DNA from: Franzmannia pantelleriensis
GTDB taxonomy: Bacteria > Pseudomonadota > Gammaproteobacteria > Pseudomonadales > Halomonadaceae
DNA: 64,000 nt
Reading direction: 5' to 3'
Assembly (NCBI RefSeq): GCF_900102875.1
Contig: NZ_FNGH01000004.1
Location: forward strand, 62,001-126,000
Part shown: positions 46,841 to 56,054 of the stretch, piece after piece
Numbering within the stretch: position 1 is the first letter of the stretch
How the letters are laid out: the number at the start of each line of letters is the position of its first letter
Made by a program: the position numbers and the translations under genes
The notes under the pieces: model-generated
The model's input: the letters and a program-made list of their open reading frames with translations, nothing else
Database searches by the model: none
Told to the model about the DNA's origin: nothing

Positions 46841-48451
46841 ATGGACGAACTGGCCAGACGACTGGGGTTGCGCACCGAACCGACCATCTTCTTTACCTCG
46901 GCAGGCTTGATGGTGGCGTTTCTTCTAACGCTGCTGATCGCCCCGGAAACGATCAGGGACGTATTCGCCGACGGCCGCGAGTGGGTGGTTACCAACCTCG
47001 GCTGGTTCTTCATCATGGGGGTCAACGCCTGGCTGCTGTTTCTGCTGTGGGTGGCGATCAGCCGCTATGGGCAGATTCGCCTCGGCCGCGAGGATGAAGA
47101 GCCCGAATACGGCAACGTCTCCTGGTTCACCATGCTGTTTGCCGGCGGGATCGGCACGGTGCTGATGTTCTGGGGTGTGGCGGAGCCGATCTTCCACTTC
47201 TCCAATCCCCCGCATGGCGATATCGACCCACATTCGGTGGAGGCCTCCCAGGAGGCGATCGGTTTCTCGCTCTACCACCTCGGCCTGCATACCTGGACCA
47301 TCTTCACCCTGCCGGGGCTGGCCTTCGCCTACTTCATCCATCGCCATGGTCTGCCGATGCGGGTTAGCTCGGTGTTCTACCCGCTGCTCAAGGAGCGGGT
47401 CTACGGGCCGATCGGCAAGACCATCGATATCTTTGCGGTGCTCGGCACCCTGTTTGGCGTGGCGGTGTCGATTGGCCTTGGCACCTCGCAGATCAACGCC
47501 GGCCTGTCCGAGCTGATGGGGGTGCCCGACAACGTCACCGTCAAGGTGTTGATCATCCTCGCGCTGACCGCGGTGGCCGTGGCGTCGATCGTGGCGGGGC
47601 TCGACAAGGGGGTGAAGGTGCTCTCCAACATCAATATCGGCATGGCTACCGGCCTGATGCTGTTCGTGTTGATCACCGGCTCGACGGTATTCCTGCTGCG
47701 CGGGATCGTCGAGACCCTGGGGATCTACGTCTCCAACATCGTACCCATGGCATTCTGGAACGACACCTTGGCGCAATATACCCGAGAGGGCGGCAGCTGG
47801 GGCTGGCAGGGTAACTGGACGGTATTCTACTGGGCCTGGACGGTAACCTGGTCACCGTTCATCGGCATCTTCGTGGCGCGTATCTCGCGAGGGCGCACGA
47901 TTCGCGAGTTCGTGCTGGGGGTGCTGTTCGCCCCGTCGCTGTTCACGCTGGTGTGGTTTGCAATCTTTGGCTGGTCGGCAATGGAGATCGATGGTATCGG
48001 CAGCGTGGCTCGTGAGGCGCTGGGCGATCAGGCCGGGACGATGTCGGCGGCGGTGGCCGAGAGCGTACCGCTGGCGATGTTCGCCTTCTTCGAGCACTTT
48101 CCCGCCACTACCCTGATCCAGGGGCTGGCGGTGGTGATCGTGGCGATCTTCTTTGCGACCTCGTCGGATTCGGCATCCCTGGTGGTCGATATGCTATGTA
48201 CCGGCGACGCGGGACAGGGACCGGTTCGCCAGCGGGTCTTCTGGGGGATTTCCGAAGGCGCGGTGGCGGCCATGCTAATCGTGCTCGCCGGCGAAGCGGG
48301 GCTCGAGGCGCTGCAGCAGGTGATCACGGTGATCGGTCTGCCGATCTTCATCATGGTCTTCGCGATGATTTTCGCGCTGTTCCGTGGGCTCGCGGCCGAA
48401 CGCATCAGCAAGATCAAGGTTGGCACGCCTCCGCACCCCGATCAGATGTAG
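46841..48451 (+). CDS. BCCT-family betaine/carnitine/choline-type transporter
   Basis: A 536-aa twelve-helix transporter. Signatures: GGIGTVLMFWGVAEPIFHF with the substrate tryptophan region, and WTVTWSPFIGIFVARISRGR, the BCCT consensus. GGAGCAGGGGGCGAC before ATG 46841. The C-terminal tail is short, unlike osmosensing BetP, which suggests a catabolic substrate rather than emergency osmolyte uptake. The adjoining DUF1989 gene supports a nitrogen-compound role. Confidence 0.9.
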   Translation: MDELARRLGLRTEPTIFFTSAGLMVAFLLTLLIAPETIRDVFADGREWVVTNLGWFFIMGVNAWLLFLLWVAISRYGQIRLGREDEEPEYGNVSWFTMLFAGGIGTVLMFWGVAEPIFHFSNPPHGDIDPHSVEASQEAIGFSLYHLGLHTWTIFTLPGLAFAYFIHRHGLPMRVSSVFYPLLKERVYGPIGKTIDIFAVLGTLFGVAVSIGLGTSQINAGLSELMGVPDNVTVKVLIILALTAVAVASIVAGLDKGVKVLSNINIGMATGLMLFVLITGSTVFLLRGIVETLGIYVSNIVPMAFWNDTLAQYTREGGSWGWQGNWTVFYWAWTVTWSPFIGIFVARISRGRTIREFVLGVLFAPSLFTLVWFAIFGWSAMEIDGIGSVAREALGDQAGTMSAAVAESVPLAMFAFFEHFPATTLIQGLAVVIVAIFFATSSDSASLVVDMLCTGDAGQGPVRQRVFWGISEGAVAAMLIVLAGEAGLEALQQVITVIGLPIFIMVFAMIFALFRGLAAERISKIKVGTPPHPDQM

Positions 48452-48480
48452 CCACATCATCGCACAGAGGAGAGAGGTAG

Positions 48481-49356
48481 ATGACCAAGGTGCCCGCCGC
48501 CTATCAGGCAAACCAGGGGTCAGTGCTCGATGTCGATCGCGACTTCTATTCACGGCTGCGTGATCCCGCCGACCGTGAGCGCATCGCGCAGCATGTGGTA
48601 CCGCTGCGCGACGGGCTGGCCTGGTCGGTGCCGGCGGGGCACGTGCTGCGGCTGTCGACGCTGCACGGCCCTCAGGTGGGCGATTTCAACCTCTGGCACC
48701 GGCACAATCCCCGCGAACGCTTCTGGGCCTCGCGGACGCGTCAGCTGCAGCGCGCCCACGTCTCGACCTTCGACCGGCTGTGGTCGACGCTGCCTTATCT
48801 GCGGCCGATGGCGACCATCATCGCCGACACCCTCGAGGGCTACGGCGTCGATGACGACGGCGGTCGCGTGCACGACCTGCTCGGCACGCGCTGCGACCCC
48901 TACGTCAACAAGCTGCTCACCGGCGAGGATTTCGATCATCACTGCCACTCGAACCTGGTGCGCGCAGTGGCGCCCTTCGGTCTTACCGAGTTCGATGTCC
49001 ACGATGTGCTTAATGTCTTCCAGTGCACCGGGCTAAACGATGATGACCAGTACTTCATGAAGGCCTGCCCGGCTCGCGAAGGCGACTATATCGAATTCTT
49101 CGCCGAGATCGACCTGCTCTGCGCACTGTCGTGCTGCCCCGGGGGCGATCTGTCGATGGACCTGTGGGGGCCCGACGCGCAGGATCCGCTGTCTACGTGC
49201 CAGCCGATCGGGGTCGAGGTGTTTCGTTTGTCGCCCGAGCGGCTGTCGGGCTGGGAATCGCCAGGCTACGCGCCCTATCGAGGCGGTCATGGCATGCGCG
49301 GGCCAGCGGTTGACTGGGCGGAGGAAAAGCGTCGCGGGTCGCCAGGGGGCAGATGA
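48481..49356 (+). CDS. DUF1989 (urea carboxylase-associated) family protein
   Basis: A 291-aa DUF1989 protein. VPAGHVLRLSTLHGPQVGDF opens the fold, with the metal-type residues of RCDPYVNKLLTGEDFDHHCH and the Cys cluster LLCALSCCPGGDLS later on. Family members are found beside urea carboxylase and in amino acid or amide degradation loci; the reaction is not known. 29 bp after the BCCT gene with GAGGAGAG as ribosome site, so the two are probably an operon. It meets siaD tail to tail. Confidence 0.87.
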   Translation: MTKVPAAYQANQGSVLDVDRDFYSRLRDPADRERIAQHVVPLRDGLAWSVPAGHVLRLSTLHGPQVGDFNLWHRHNPRERFWASRTRQLQRAHVSTFDRLWSTLPYLRPMATIIADTLEGYGVDDDGGRVHDLLGTRCDPYVNKLLTGEDFDHHCHSNLVRAVAPFGLTEFDVHDVLNVFQCTGLNDDDQYFMKACPAREGDYIEFFAEIDLLCALSCCPGGDLSMDLWGPDAQDPLSTCQPIGVEVFRLSPERLSGWESPGYAPYRGGHGMRGPAVDWAEEKRRGSPGGR

Positions 49357-49358
49357 TG

Positions 49359-50141
49359 TTAAGAGATATTGCTCAGGCAGCGGTTGCGGCCCGCCCTTTT
49401 CGCATCCAGCAGTGCCTGGTCGGCTCGTTTGATGGTGGCTTGATGGGGTTCGCCGAAACGATGCTGACTCAACCCTGCACTTATCGTGACGGAAAGCTTC
49501 TGGTCGCCGGTGCAGATCGTGACGTCGGCAAGGCAGGCGCGTAAGCGCTCCACGATGGGTTGAGCTTCGTCCAAATCCGTGTTGGCCAGTAGTAGCAGGA
49601 ACTCCTCACCGCCCCACCTGGCGCATAAGTCGTAGTCGCGCAGGGTTGTGCTCAGCGTCCGGGTGATGGCGACCAGCAGGCGGTCGCCGACATCGTGGCC
49701 ATGGCAATCGTTGATGAGCTTGAAATGGTCGATATCCAACAGTGCCAGAGTGAAGCCACGCCGCTCGTTGACTAGCGCTTCAAGGCGCTCGCTGATCATT
49801 CGGCGGTTTGGCAGATCGGTCAGTGGGTCGTGGGTTGAGGCCTGGTGCAGGGCTCGGTTGCGATCACGCATCAACGCCTGATAGCCATCCGAAATGCGAG
49901 AGAGTTTGCGTTGGCGACGCAGGCTGTCTTCGTAACGCGCCTGGGTCACCTGTCGGGCTTCCATGGCCAGCAACTGATAACGATCAGAGATGTTGATCAG
50001 GCGCTGGACCTGCTCACGCTGCTCGCAATGCTGTTGATAGAGGTCCTGAAGAGCGTCACGAAGCGGGTTGCCGGCATGCTCAGGTGATCCGAGCAGGGTG
50101 GCGATATGGCTCAATAGTGCCTCTTCATCGCGCGTTTTCAT
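49359..50141 (-). CDS. siaD: Diguanylate cyclase SiaD
   Basis: A 260-aa cyclase. An N-terminal helical region (about 1-95) is followed by a GGDEF domain with active site GGEEF at 177-181 and the allosteric RxxD I-site (RDYD, 168-171), so product inhibition is expected. ATG 50141 overlaps the siaC stop (ATGA). In P. aeruginosa, SiaC binds and activates SiaD to make c-di-GMP and promote aggregation; the same gene order here supports that role. Confidence 0.9.
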   Translation of the reverse strand: MKTRDEEALLSHIATLLGSPEHAGNPLRDALQDLYQQHCEQREQVQRLINISDRYQLLAMEARQVTQARYEDSLRRQRKLSRISDGYQALMRDRNRALHQASTHDPLTDLPNRRMISERLEALVNERRGFTLALLDIDHFKLINDCHGHDVGDRLLVAITRTLSTTLRDYDLCARWGGEEFLLLLANTDLDEAQPIVERLRACLADVTICTGDQKLSVTISAGLSQHRFGEPHQATIKRADQALLDAKRAGRNRCLSNIS

Positions 50142-50536
50142 GGCTCGCCTTTGACCGGGGTGATCGCAAAAGGATAGCTGCAATCCTCGCGAAACTCATC
50201 GGCCAGTTCGGCGATACGCTCATTACGCGCATCGTAGTGCCAGTCGACCGATACCTCCCGGCCGGTGGCGAAGGCCTCCTCCAGCAGGTCGAAGATGTCC
50301 ATCATGGCCTTCACCGAGCTGGTGTTGAGATAGACCAATGCGAGTTCCAAGTGTAGCGGCCGCTGCTCGGTAGAGAGGAAGTGGCGTACCCAGTGAATGA
50401 CCTGGTCAAAAAGCTCATAGGAATTCTCCGGATAGGAGTCACCCTGCATGGCAAGTCGCCCCGCCTGCCAGTCGCTTTGGATGGCCGGCGAGGACTGGTT
50501 GCCGGGAATGTCGAGGTCAGAAATCATGTTTGTCAT
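50138..50536 (-). CDS. siaC: SiaC-type regulatory phosphoprotein (DUF1987)
   Basis: A 132-aa DUF1987 protein. The motif YLNTSSVKAMMD holds Thr72, equivalent to the phosphorylated threonine of SiaC. Unphosphorylated SiaC activates the diguanylate cyclase, and phosphorylation by SiaB switches it off. ATG 50536 is chosen, though a TTG at 50548 overlaps the siaB stop. Confidence 0.88.
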   Translation of the reverse strand: MTNMISDLDIPGNQSSPAIQSDWQAGRLAMQGDSYPENSYELFDQVIHWVRHFLSTEQRPLHLELALVYLNTSSVKAMMDIFDLLEEAFATGREVSVDWHYDARNERIAELADEFREDCSYPFAITPVKGEP

Positions 50537-50544
50537 GGCAAGCG

Positions 50545-51078
50545 TCAAATCGTAGCGGTTAGGCTGAAAAAACTTCGGTGATTGGGCAGCGTCTGCAGAG
50601 ATGCTTGTAGCGGAAAGCTGGACTTGCGTGCCATATCGAGAAGGCCAAGGCCCGCTCCGCTGGGTGCCTCGGCATCGCGTGGCCGCCTTAGCTGCTGCTT
50701 GTAGGCCTGCTTGAGCGCCGACTTATCGAGCAGGGCGAGCGCGTCTACAGCGGCCACCAGACGCTTGCCATCGGCGTGCTCGACCAGGTTGCCTGCACTC
50801 ACCTGGTAGTGTCCCTGGTCACTGCGCGCCACTGCTACCGTGGCGGCAGCCAGCTCATCACTGTAGCCTTGGCGGCGCGCATAGTGGCGGATGTTCTGGG
50901 TCATCTCGATGTACACGGCGAAGACATCCATCGCGGCAGATGGAGCAGCTTGCTGGGTATCCAGGTAGTTGCGTAGCGCCTTGCCGATCTCTTCGATCAG
51001 GCTGCGTGATATGGGGCCATTGAAACACAGCATGATGCGCTCATGCTGATAACTCTCCCGCATGCTCAATAGATCCAT
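50545..51078 (-). CDS. siaB: SiaB-type protein kinase
   Basis: A 177-aa GHKL-fold protein: IEMTQNIRHYARRQGYSDEL is the N-box-like region and GAGLGLLDMARKSS the glycine-rich nucleotide lid. Matches SiaB, which phosphorylates SiaC on threonine. GAGG lies eight bases before the ATG. Confidence 0.87.
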   Translation of the reverse strand: MDLLSMRESYQHERIMLCFNGPISRSLIEEIGKALRNYLDTQQAAPSAAMDVFAVYIEMTQNIRHYARRQGYSDELAAATVAVARSDQGHYQVSAGNLVEHADGKRLVAAVDALALLDKSALKQAYKQQLRRPRDAEAPSGAGLGLLDMARKSSFPLQASLQTLPNHRSFFSLTATI

Positions 51079-51107
51079 GGCGATTCCTCAGCTTGCATGG
51101 CAGGTTC

Positions 51108-53150
51108 CTAGGTCTGGCTGGGTGACAGGGGAGAAGAGGGCGGCTCGTCACCCGCGCTTGTGACACAGAATATCAGCAAGGTGATGTCGTCTCGTTGAGG
51201 ATGGTCGCCGCGATAGTCGTCCAACGCTGATCCGAACGCCTTGATCTGGTCGTCTAGCGCCTCTGCCGCCAGGGTTGTCAGTAATCTCTCGAAACGCCGG
51301 TTGCCGAAGCCGAAGCCATGCTCTCCACCTGCCTGGTCAAGGAAACCGTCACTGCACAGATAATAGCTCCATCCCGGGTGGATCGGCACATGCCGGTTGC
51401 TATAGCGGATGGGGCGACGATGGCCAAGCGCGCGCTTACTGCCCTTGATGCAGTCGACGTGATGCCCATCACTGGCATACAGGTCGAGCTTGGCGCCAGC
51501 GTAGGTCAGGCGTCCCGCGTTGGGCTCGACCCATGCCAAGCCGATATCCATGTTGGTGGCGATCGAGGAGGGCAGTTGCGCTTCGGGCAGCAGTTGCCGC
51601 GACTGGTGGTCAATCTCGTTGAGAATGGCAGCGGGGTCGTCGGCTCCCTCGTGCGCGATGGCATTGTCGATGATGGCGCGAGCCAGCATGGTCATCAGCG
51701 CTCCGGGGACACCGTGGCCGGCACAATCAATCACGCCGATCAGATAGCCGCTGGGAGTTGCCCGGAAGACGTAGAAGTCGCCGCCCACGGTGTCGCGGGG
51801 CTTCCATAGTATGGCATGGTCGGCACCCAGATGTTGGCGTAACTGAGCGTCGGGCAGGATCGCGCGCTGGATTATGCTGGCATACTGGATGGAGTCGCCG
51901 AGCTGTTTGTGCGCCACCGCCATGGCAGTATGAGCTGTCTCCAGCTCGTGGGTGCGTTCACGAACCTGTGACGCCAGATTGCGAGTGTGATCCTCCACCT
52001 GGCGGGCCATGTGCGAGAAGGCCTGTGACAGTTCGCCAATCTCGTCGTGGCGTTCTGCAGGTAACGGCAAGCTATAGTCACCGTGGGTGATAGCCTGTGC
52101 CGAAAGTGTGAGGCGCTTCAAGGGGGATAGAATCAAACGGTGGGCTGCATAGGCGAAGGCCCCCGTCAGGATGGCCAGGGTCAGCAAAAGGGCGCCAAGC
52201 AGCGGCCAGAACCAGCGGCCCTCGAACAGCGGCGCGGCTTGCATGTCCAGCGTCGTGACCAGTAGCCACTGCAGTTCCGGCACATAGCCTACAGACAGCA
52301 AGCGGTGCTCGCCATCGATCTCGACCTCGAGCCCGCGGATATCGCCGGGACGCCTGACGACTGCCTGCATCGCCTGTCTGAGCGCCTCACGCTGTTGGGC
52401 ATTATCGACCAGCGATTGGATGTGCTGCTGACTATCGGCCTCGAAAGGGTGGCTGTTCGAGCCAAGCGCCAGACGGGATTGATCGGGATGGGCCTGCAGG
52501 ATTCCGCGAGGGTCAACGATCATCGACGTCAGCCCGGGAGCCCCCGTGCGGATCACGCGCGACAGGTAGTTCTCGAGATCCAGGGCGCCGCCAGCCAGGC
52601 CGAGCAATTCGCCGTTGTCACGGACTTTGACGTTGACCCACAGCATGCTGCGATCCAGTTTGCGATCATGGCTGACATCGATGTTGTAGGTCGAGGTGCT
52701 GGCCATGGCTGCGAAGTACCAGGCATCCTGCGATTCACCGGCGTCTAGTCGGTAGCGGGGACTAGGCTCGGCATCACGCTGATCGGCGAAGTAGTAGTCG
52801 TGGGTCGCGTGGTCAATAATGAAGTAGGCGTTACTGCCGAACTGCTGCCGGAAACCTTCGGCCTCGGCAAAGAATCGTTCGCGACGCTCCGGATCTTCTG
52901 GCTGGCGCAGCCATTCTCGGGTAACCACAGAGTTGGCGAAACGACGGGAGAGTGCTAGCTCGCGGGAGACCGGTGCCGTAATGCGCTGCATTTGCAGCAA
53001 GGTGTACTGTTCGGCATAGGCAGTAGCAAAGTGGCGTCTTACCTCATCGACGGCCTTCCAGCCGATAAGGCTGGCTGGAATCAATGCCAAAAGACAGGCC
53101 ACCAGCAGCGCCAAGACTGACTTGCCGCGTAATCCAAGGTTTGCTGCCAT
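51108..53150 (-). CDS. siaA: SiaA-type membrane phosphatase (dCache-HAMP-PP2C)
   Basis: A 680-aa sensor phosphatase. N-terminal helix (SVLALLVACLLALIPASLIG), periplasmic double-Cache sensor (about 60-330), second helix, HAMP domain (SPLKRLTLSAQAITHGDYSL) and a PP2C/SpoIIE phosphatase with VGGDFYVF, CAGHGVPGALMTM and QRDDITLLIF as metal-binding motifs. AGGGAAG eight bases before ATG 53150 favours it over ATG 53180. SiaA dephosphorylates SiaC and so turns on the cyclase in response to an external signal. Confidence 0.9.
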   Translation of the reverse strand: MAANLGLRGKSVLALLVACLLALIPASLIGWKAVDEVRRHFATAYAEQYTLLQMQRITAPVSRELALSRRFANSVVTREWLRQPEDPERRERFFAEAEGFRQQFGSNAYFIIDHATHDYYFADQRDAEPSPRYRLDAGESQDAWYFAAMASTSTYNIDVSHDRKLDRSMLWVNVKVRDNGELLGLAGGALDLENYLSRVIRTGAPGLTSMIVDPRGILQAHPDQSRLALGSNSHPFEADSQQHIQSLVDNAQQREALRQAMQAVVRRPGDIRGLEVEIDGEHRLLSVGYVPELQWLLVTTLDMQAAPLFEGRWFWPLLGALLLTLAILTGAFAYAAHRLILSPLKRLTLSAQAITHGDYSLPLPAERHDEIGELSQAFSHMARQVEDHTRNLASQVRERTHELETAHTAMAVAHKQLGDSIQYASIIQRAILPDAQLRQHLGADHAILWKPRDTVGGDFYVFRATPSGYLIGVIDCAGHGVPGALMTMLARAIIDNAIAHEGADDPAAILNEIDHQSRQLLPEAQLPSSIATNMDIGLAWVEPNAGRLTYAGAKLDLYASDGHHVDCIKGSKRALGHRRPIRYSNRHVPIHPGWSYYLCSDGFLDQAGGEHGFGFGNRRFERLLTTLAAEALDDQIKAFGSALDDYRGDHPQRDDITLLIFCVTSAGDEPPSSPLSPSQT

Positions 53151-53260
53151 CACATTGACTTCCCTGATGGATGAGCTCATCCACCGTTGTCGTCCTTTAA
53201 GATTACCTTGCCATAACTTTCCCTTAGCCGCGAGTTACCTTTTTCACCGCAATCACGACA

Positions 53261-53291
53261 GCGCCTCGACAGGCGCTGCCTGCCGAGGCGC
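53261..53291. terminator. Hairpin between rnb and siaA
   Basis: Outer stem GCGCCTCG/CGAGGCGC with inner CAGGC/GCCTG forms an almost continuous 13-bp stem with a GCT loop, 18 bp past the rnb stop. No T run on the rnb side. Confidence 0.55.
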
Positions 53292-53308
53292 TAATAGCGT
53301 AGGAGACG

Positions 53309-55249
53309 TCATGCTTCGGGGCGGGCTACCAGCGATCGCGTCTCTTCACGCGCTTCGGTGAGCACCACGCGAATTGCATCGCCGAGCTTGAAGCGCTCTT
53401 CGCCCTCGATCTGCACGCGGCCTTCCTTGTCGTCGATGACGACCTTGTCGCGGTCGCTGTGCATCATCGGCGCGGGCACGAAGGCGGTGGCGCCGTTGGC
53501 GGTAAGGCGCACGCGCATGCCGCCGCGGTTGATGGCGATGACCTCGGCGTCGAAGGCCTGCTGCTGCTTGGCTGCCTCACTGAGAAAGCGCACGTAGAGC
53601 CAGTCCTTGACGTCGCGCTCGGCCATGCGGTTCAGCCGCCGACGCTCGGTGAGCTGCTCGGTGAGCTGCTGGCTGGCCTCTGCCGAGGCGCTCTCACCCT
53701 TGAGGACCTGTTTGATCAGGCGGTGATTGACCATATCGCCGTACTTGCGGATCGGTGAGGTCCAGGTAGCGTAGGCAGCAAGCCCTAGGCCGAAGTGCGG
53801 GCCGGGTAGCGCCGACATGCTGGTAAACCCCTGGAAGCGGCGTAGGCGGATGTCCAGCCAGGCGTCCTCGCGGCTCTCAAGGGCGCGCTTGAGCTCACGG
53901 TAGCGTGGAAGCTCGGTGAGCGCTTCACGCTCGACGTCGATCTGCTGGGCGCTGAGAAACTCGTGAGCGGCCTCGGCCTTGTCCGGATCGAAGGCGCGAT
54001 GCACGTTGAAGATGCCGTGCCCGACCTTGTCGGCAAGCAGGTCAGCGCAGCAGGCGTTGGCAGCGATCATCGACTCTTCGATCATGCGATTGGCGATGCG
54101 CCGCTCCTCGGTGCGGATGCCGAGCACGTTGCCGGCTTCGTCGAGCTCGAATTCGTAGTCGGGACGATCCTTGAACACCAGTGCATGCTCGGCACGCCAA
54201 GCGCTGCGTGCCTCGGTGAGGTCGCGTAGCGCCTCCAACTGAGGGGCGATCGCTGCGTCGGGTGCCCATTCGCCCTGGCCTTCGAGCCAGTCGGAGACCT
54301 GATCATAAACCAGCTTGGCATGCGACTTGGCGGTGGCAGCAAAGAAACGGTAGTCGCCGAGGCTGCCGTCGGCATTGACCTCGAGCGAGCAGGCCAGCAC
54401 CGGACGCTCACGGCCTTCCCACAGCGAACAGAGATCGTCGGCCAGCACTTCCGGCAGCATGGTGACGTTCTGTCCCGGCAGGTAGACGGTGAAGGCACGA
54501 ACGCGTGCCTCGAGGTCAGCGGCGTGCTGCTCGTCGACGTAGGCGGTAGGGTCGGCGATCGCCACGCTGAGCCGCCAGCCGCCGCCGTCGCGCGGCTCGA
54601 CGCGCAGCGCATCGTCCATGTCGCGGGTCTTCTCGCCATCGATGGTGAAGAATGGCTCGGTGGTCAGATCCTCGCGTGCGAGGCCTTCATCACGCAGCGG
54701 CCAGTCGTCACCGGCCTCGGGAGAGGCCTGTTCGAGGGCATGGCGGGCCAGGGTCACACGCCACGGTACCGCCGGGTCGTTGGCCTTGACCACCAGCTCG
54801 TCGATCTGGGCGAAGAAACCGCGATCGTTCTCCTTGAGCGGATGGCGCACCAGGCGCGCCACGATCCAGTCGCCGTCGGCAATACTGTCCTCGTCGAGGC
54901 TGTTCTTGATCCGCGACTTGAGCACGTTCTTGATCGAGGGGTGGTCGGGCACCACCGCCAGGCGTCCGTCGCGTTTCTGAACCCGGGCGACGAAGCGCGC
55001 CAGACCCTGTTCGATAAGGGTATCCGGCTCGACAGAGCGCTTGTCGCCCTCCTCATGGACGACGGCCGCAACGCGATCACCGTGGATGACCTGCTTCATG
55101 GCCGGCGGTGGCACGAAGTAGGACTCGCCATCGTCGGTCTCGAGAAAGCCAAAACCCTTGTCGGTGGCCTTGATCACGCCCTCTACGCGGGGCGTGGTTG
55201 AGCGAATCTGTTGCTTGAGCTGTGCAAGCAGGGCATTGTTCTGCAGCAT
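53309..55249 (-). CDS. rnb: Exoribonuclease II
   Basis: A 646-aa RNB-family 3'-5' exonuclease: N-terminal cold-shock domains (TDKGFGFLETDDGESYFVPP), the RNB catalytic core with TIDGEKTRDMDDALRV (metal-binding aspartates) and a C-terminal S1 domain (GGMRVRLTANGATAFVPAP). Length fits RNase II (about 640) rather than the ~800-aa RNase R. Degrades single-stranded mRNA. Confidence 0.92.
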   Translation of the reverse strand: MLQNNALLAQLKQQIRSTTPRVEGVIKATDKGFGFLETDDGESYFVPPPAMKQVIHGDRVAAVVHEEGDKRSVEPDTLIEQGLARFVARVQKRDGRLAVVPDHPSIKNVLKSRIKNSLDEDSIADGDWIVARLVRHPLKENDRGFFAQIDELVVKANDPAVPWRVTLARHALEQASPEAGDDWPLRDEGLAREDLTTEPFFTIDGEKTRDMDDALRVEPRDGGGWRLSVAIADPTAYVDEQHAADLEARVRAFTVYLPGQNVTMLPEVLADDLCSLWEGRERPVLACSLEVNADGSLGDYRFFAATAKSHAKLVYDQVSDWLEGQGEWAPDAAIAPQLEALRDLTEARSAWRAEHALVFKDRPDYEFELDEAGNVLGIRTEERRIANRMIEESMIAANACCADLLADKVGHGIFNVHRAFDPDKAEAAHEFLSAQQIDVEREALTELPRYRELKRALESREDAWLDIRLRRFQGFTSMSALPGPHFGLGLAAYATWTSPIRKYGDMVNHRLIKQVLKGESASAEASQQLTEQLTERRRLNRMAERDVKDWLYVRFLSEAAKQQQAFDAEVIAINRGGMRVRLTANGATAFVPAPMMHSDRDKVVIDDKEGRVQIEGEERFKLGDAIRVVLTEAREETRSLVARPEA

Positions 55250-55310
55250 CGGACACTTTAGCTTGGCGGGGGTAGAAAGCCACTATACGGATTCCCGTCG
55301 GCCCCGCCAA

Positions 55311-55940
55311 TTACAGCAGCGCCATGGCGATGCTTGAGTCGCCGTCGAGCAGGTCGAATTCACGATTCTTGAGCATGCGCGCCTGGGCCAGATAGAGCAG
55401 CGCATGGGCCACATTGCCCCGCGACACCTCGATCCCATCGGCGTGAGCGGCAGCGGCGCTGACCAGCCGGCTGGCGGGAGCGTCGGTAAGCTTGCCGGGT
55501 TTGAGGATCACATGGGGAATGCGCGCGCAGCGTAGGTAGGCGTCGGCGGCGAACTTGGCCGCCATGTAGGGGCGCAGCTTGGCAGGGGCGGCCATGGGGT
55601 CGCTTGCGCGCAGCGCGCTGACCATCACGAAGCGTTCCAAGCCGCGCTCGACCGCCAGGTCCACGGCGCGTATCGCCCCGTAGAGGTCGATCAGCAGGGT
55701 CTTGTCGGGGCCGGTATGGGGGCCGGATCCGGCGCAGAAGATCACCTGGTCACAGGCATTGAACGCTTGCTGGAAGTCGCCCTCCAGGTCGCCGATGACG
55801 GTCTCGATACCGCGTTCATGGAACCACGACTGCTGGTTGGAATTGCGGATCATGGCCCGCAGTGACATGCCGCCAGCACGTGCCAGCTCGCAGAACTGGC
55901 GGCCGATCTGACCGTTGGCGCCGATCACGAGTGTCTTCAT
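55311..55940 (-). CDS. NAD(P)-binding SDR-like protein (NmrA/YwnB type)
   Basis: A 209-aa atypical SDR: VIGANGQIGRQFCELA is the dinucleotide site, with the DLAVERGLERFVMVSALRA core and YMAAKFAADAYLR in place of a YxxxK motif. GAGGAGAGGCC before ATG 55940 sets the start. Function unknown; a redox sensor or epimerase-like role is typical of the family. Confidence 0.85.
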   Translation of the reverse strand: MKTLVIGANGQIGRQFCELARAGGMSLRAMIRNSNQQSWFHERGIETVIGDLEGDFQQAFNACDQVIFCAGSGPHTGPDKTLLIDLYGAIRAVDLAVERGLERFVMVSALRASDPMAAPAKLRPYMAAKFAADAYLRCARIPHVILKPGKLTDAPASRLVSAAAAHADGIEVSRGNVAHALLYLAQARMLKNREFDLLDGDSSIAMALL

Positions 55941-56054
55941 GGCCTCTCCTCTAACACGTTGTTTTCCATTCAGCATACGCGTTCGACGCTTGTGGTCGCA
56001 GGCCGTTCGGCTATACGTTAGTCGGGGTGACACGATTCCATGAAAGGACGCTGC

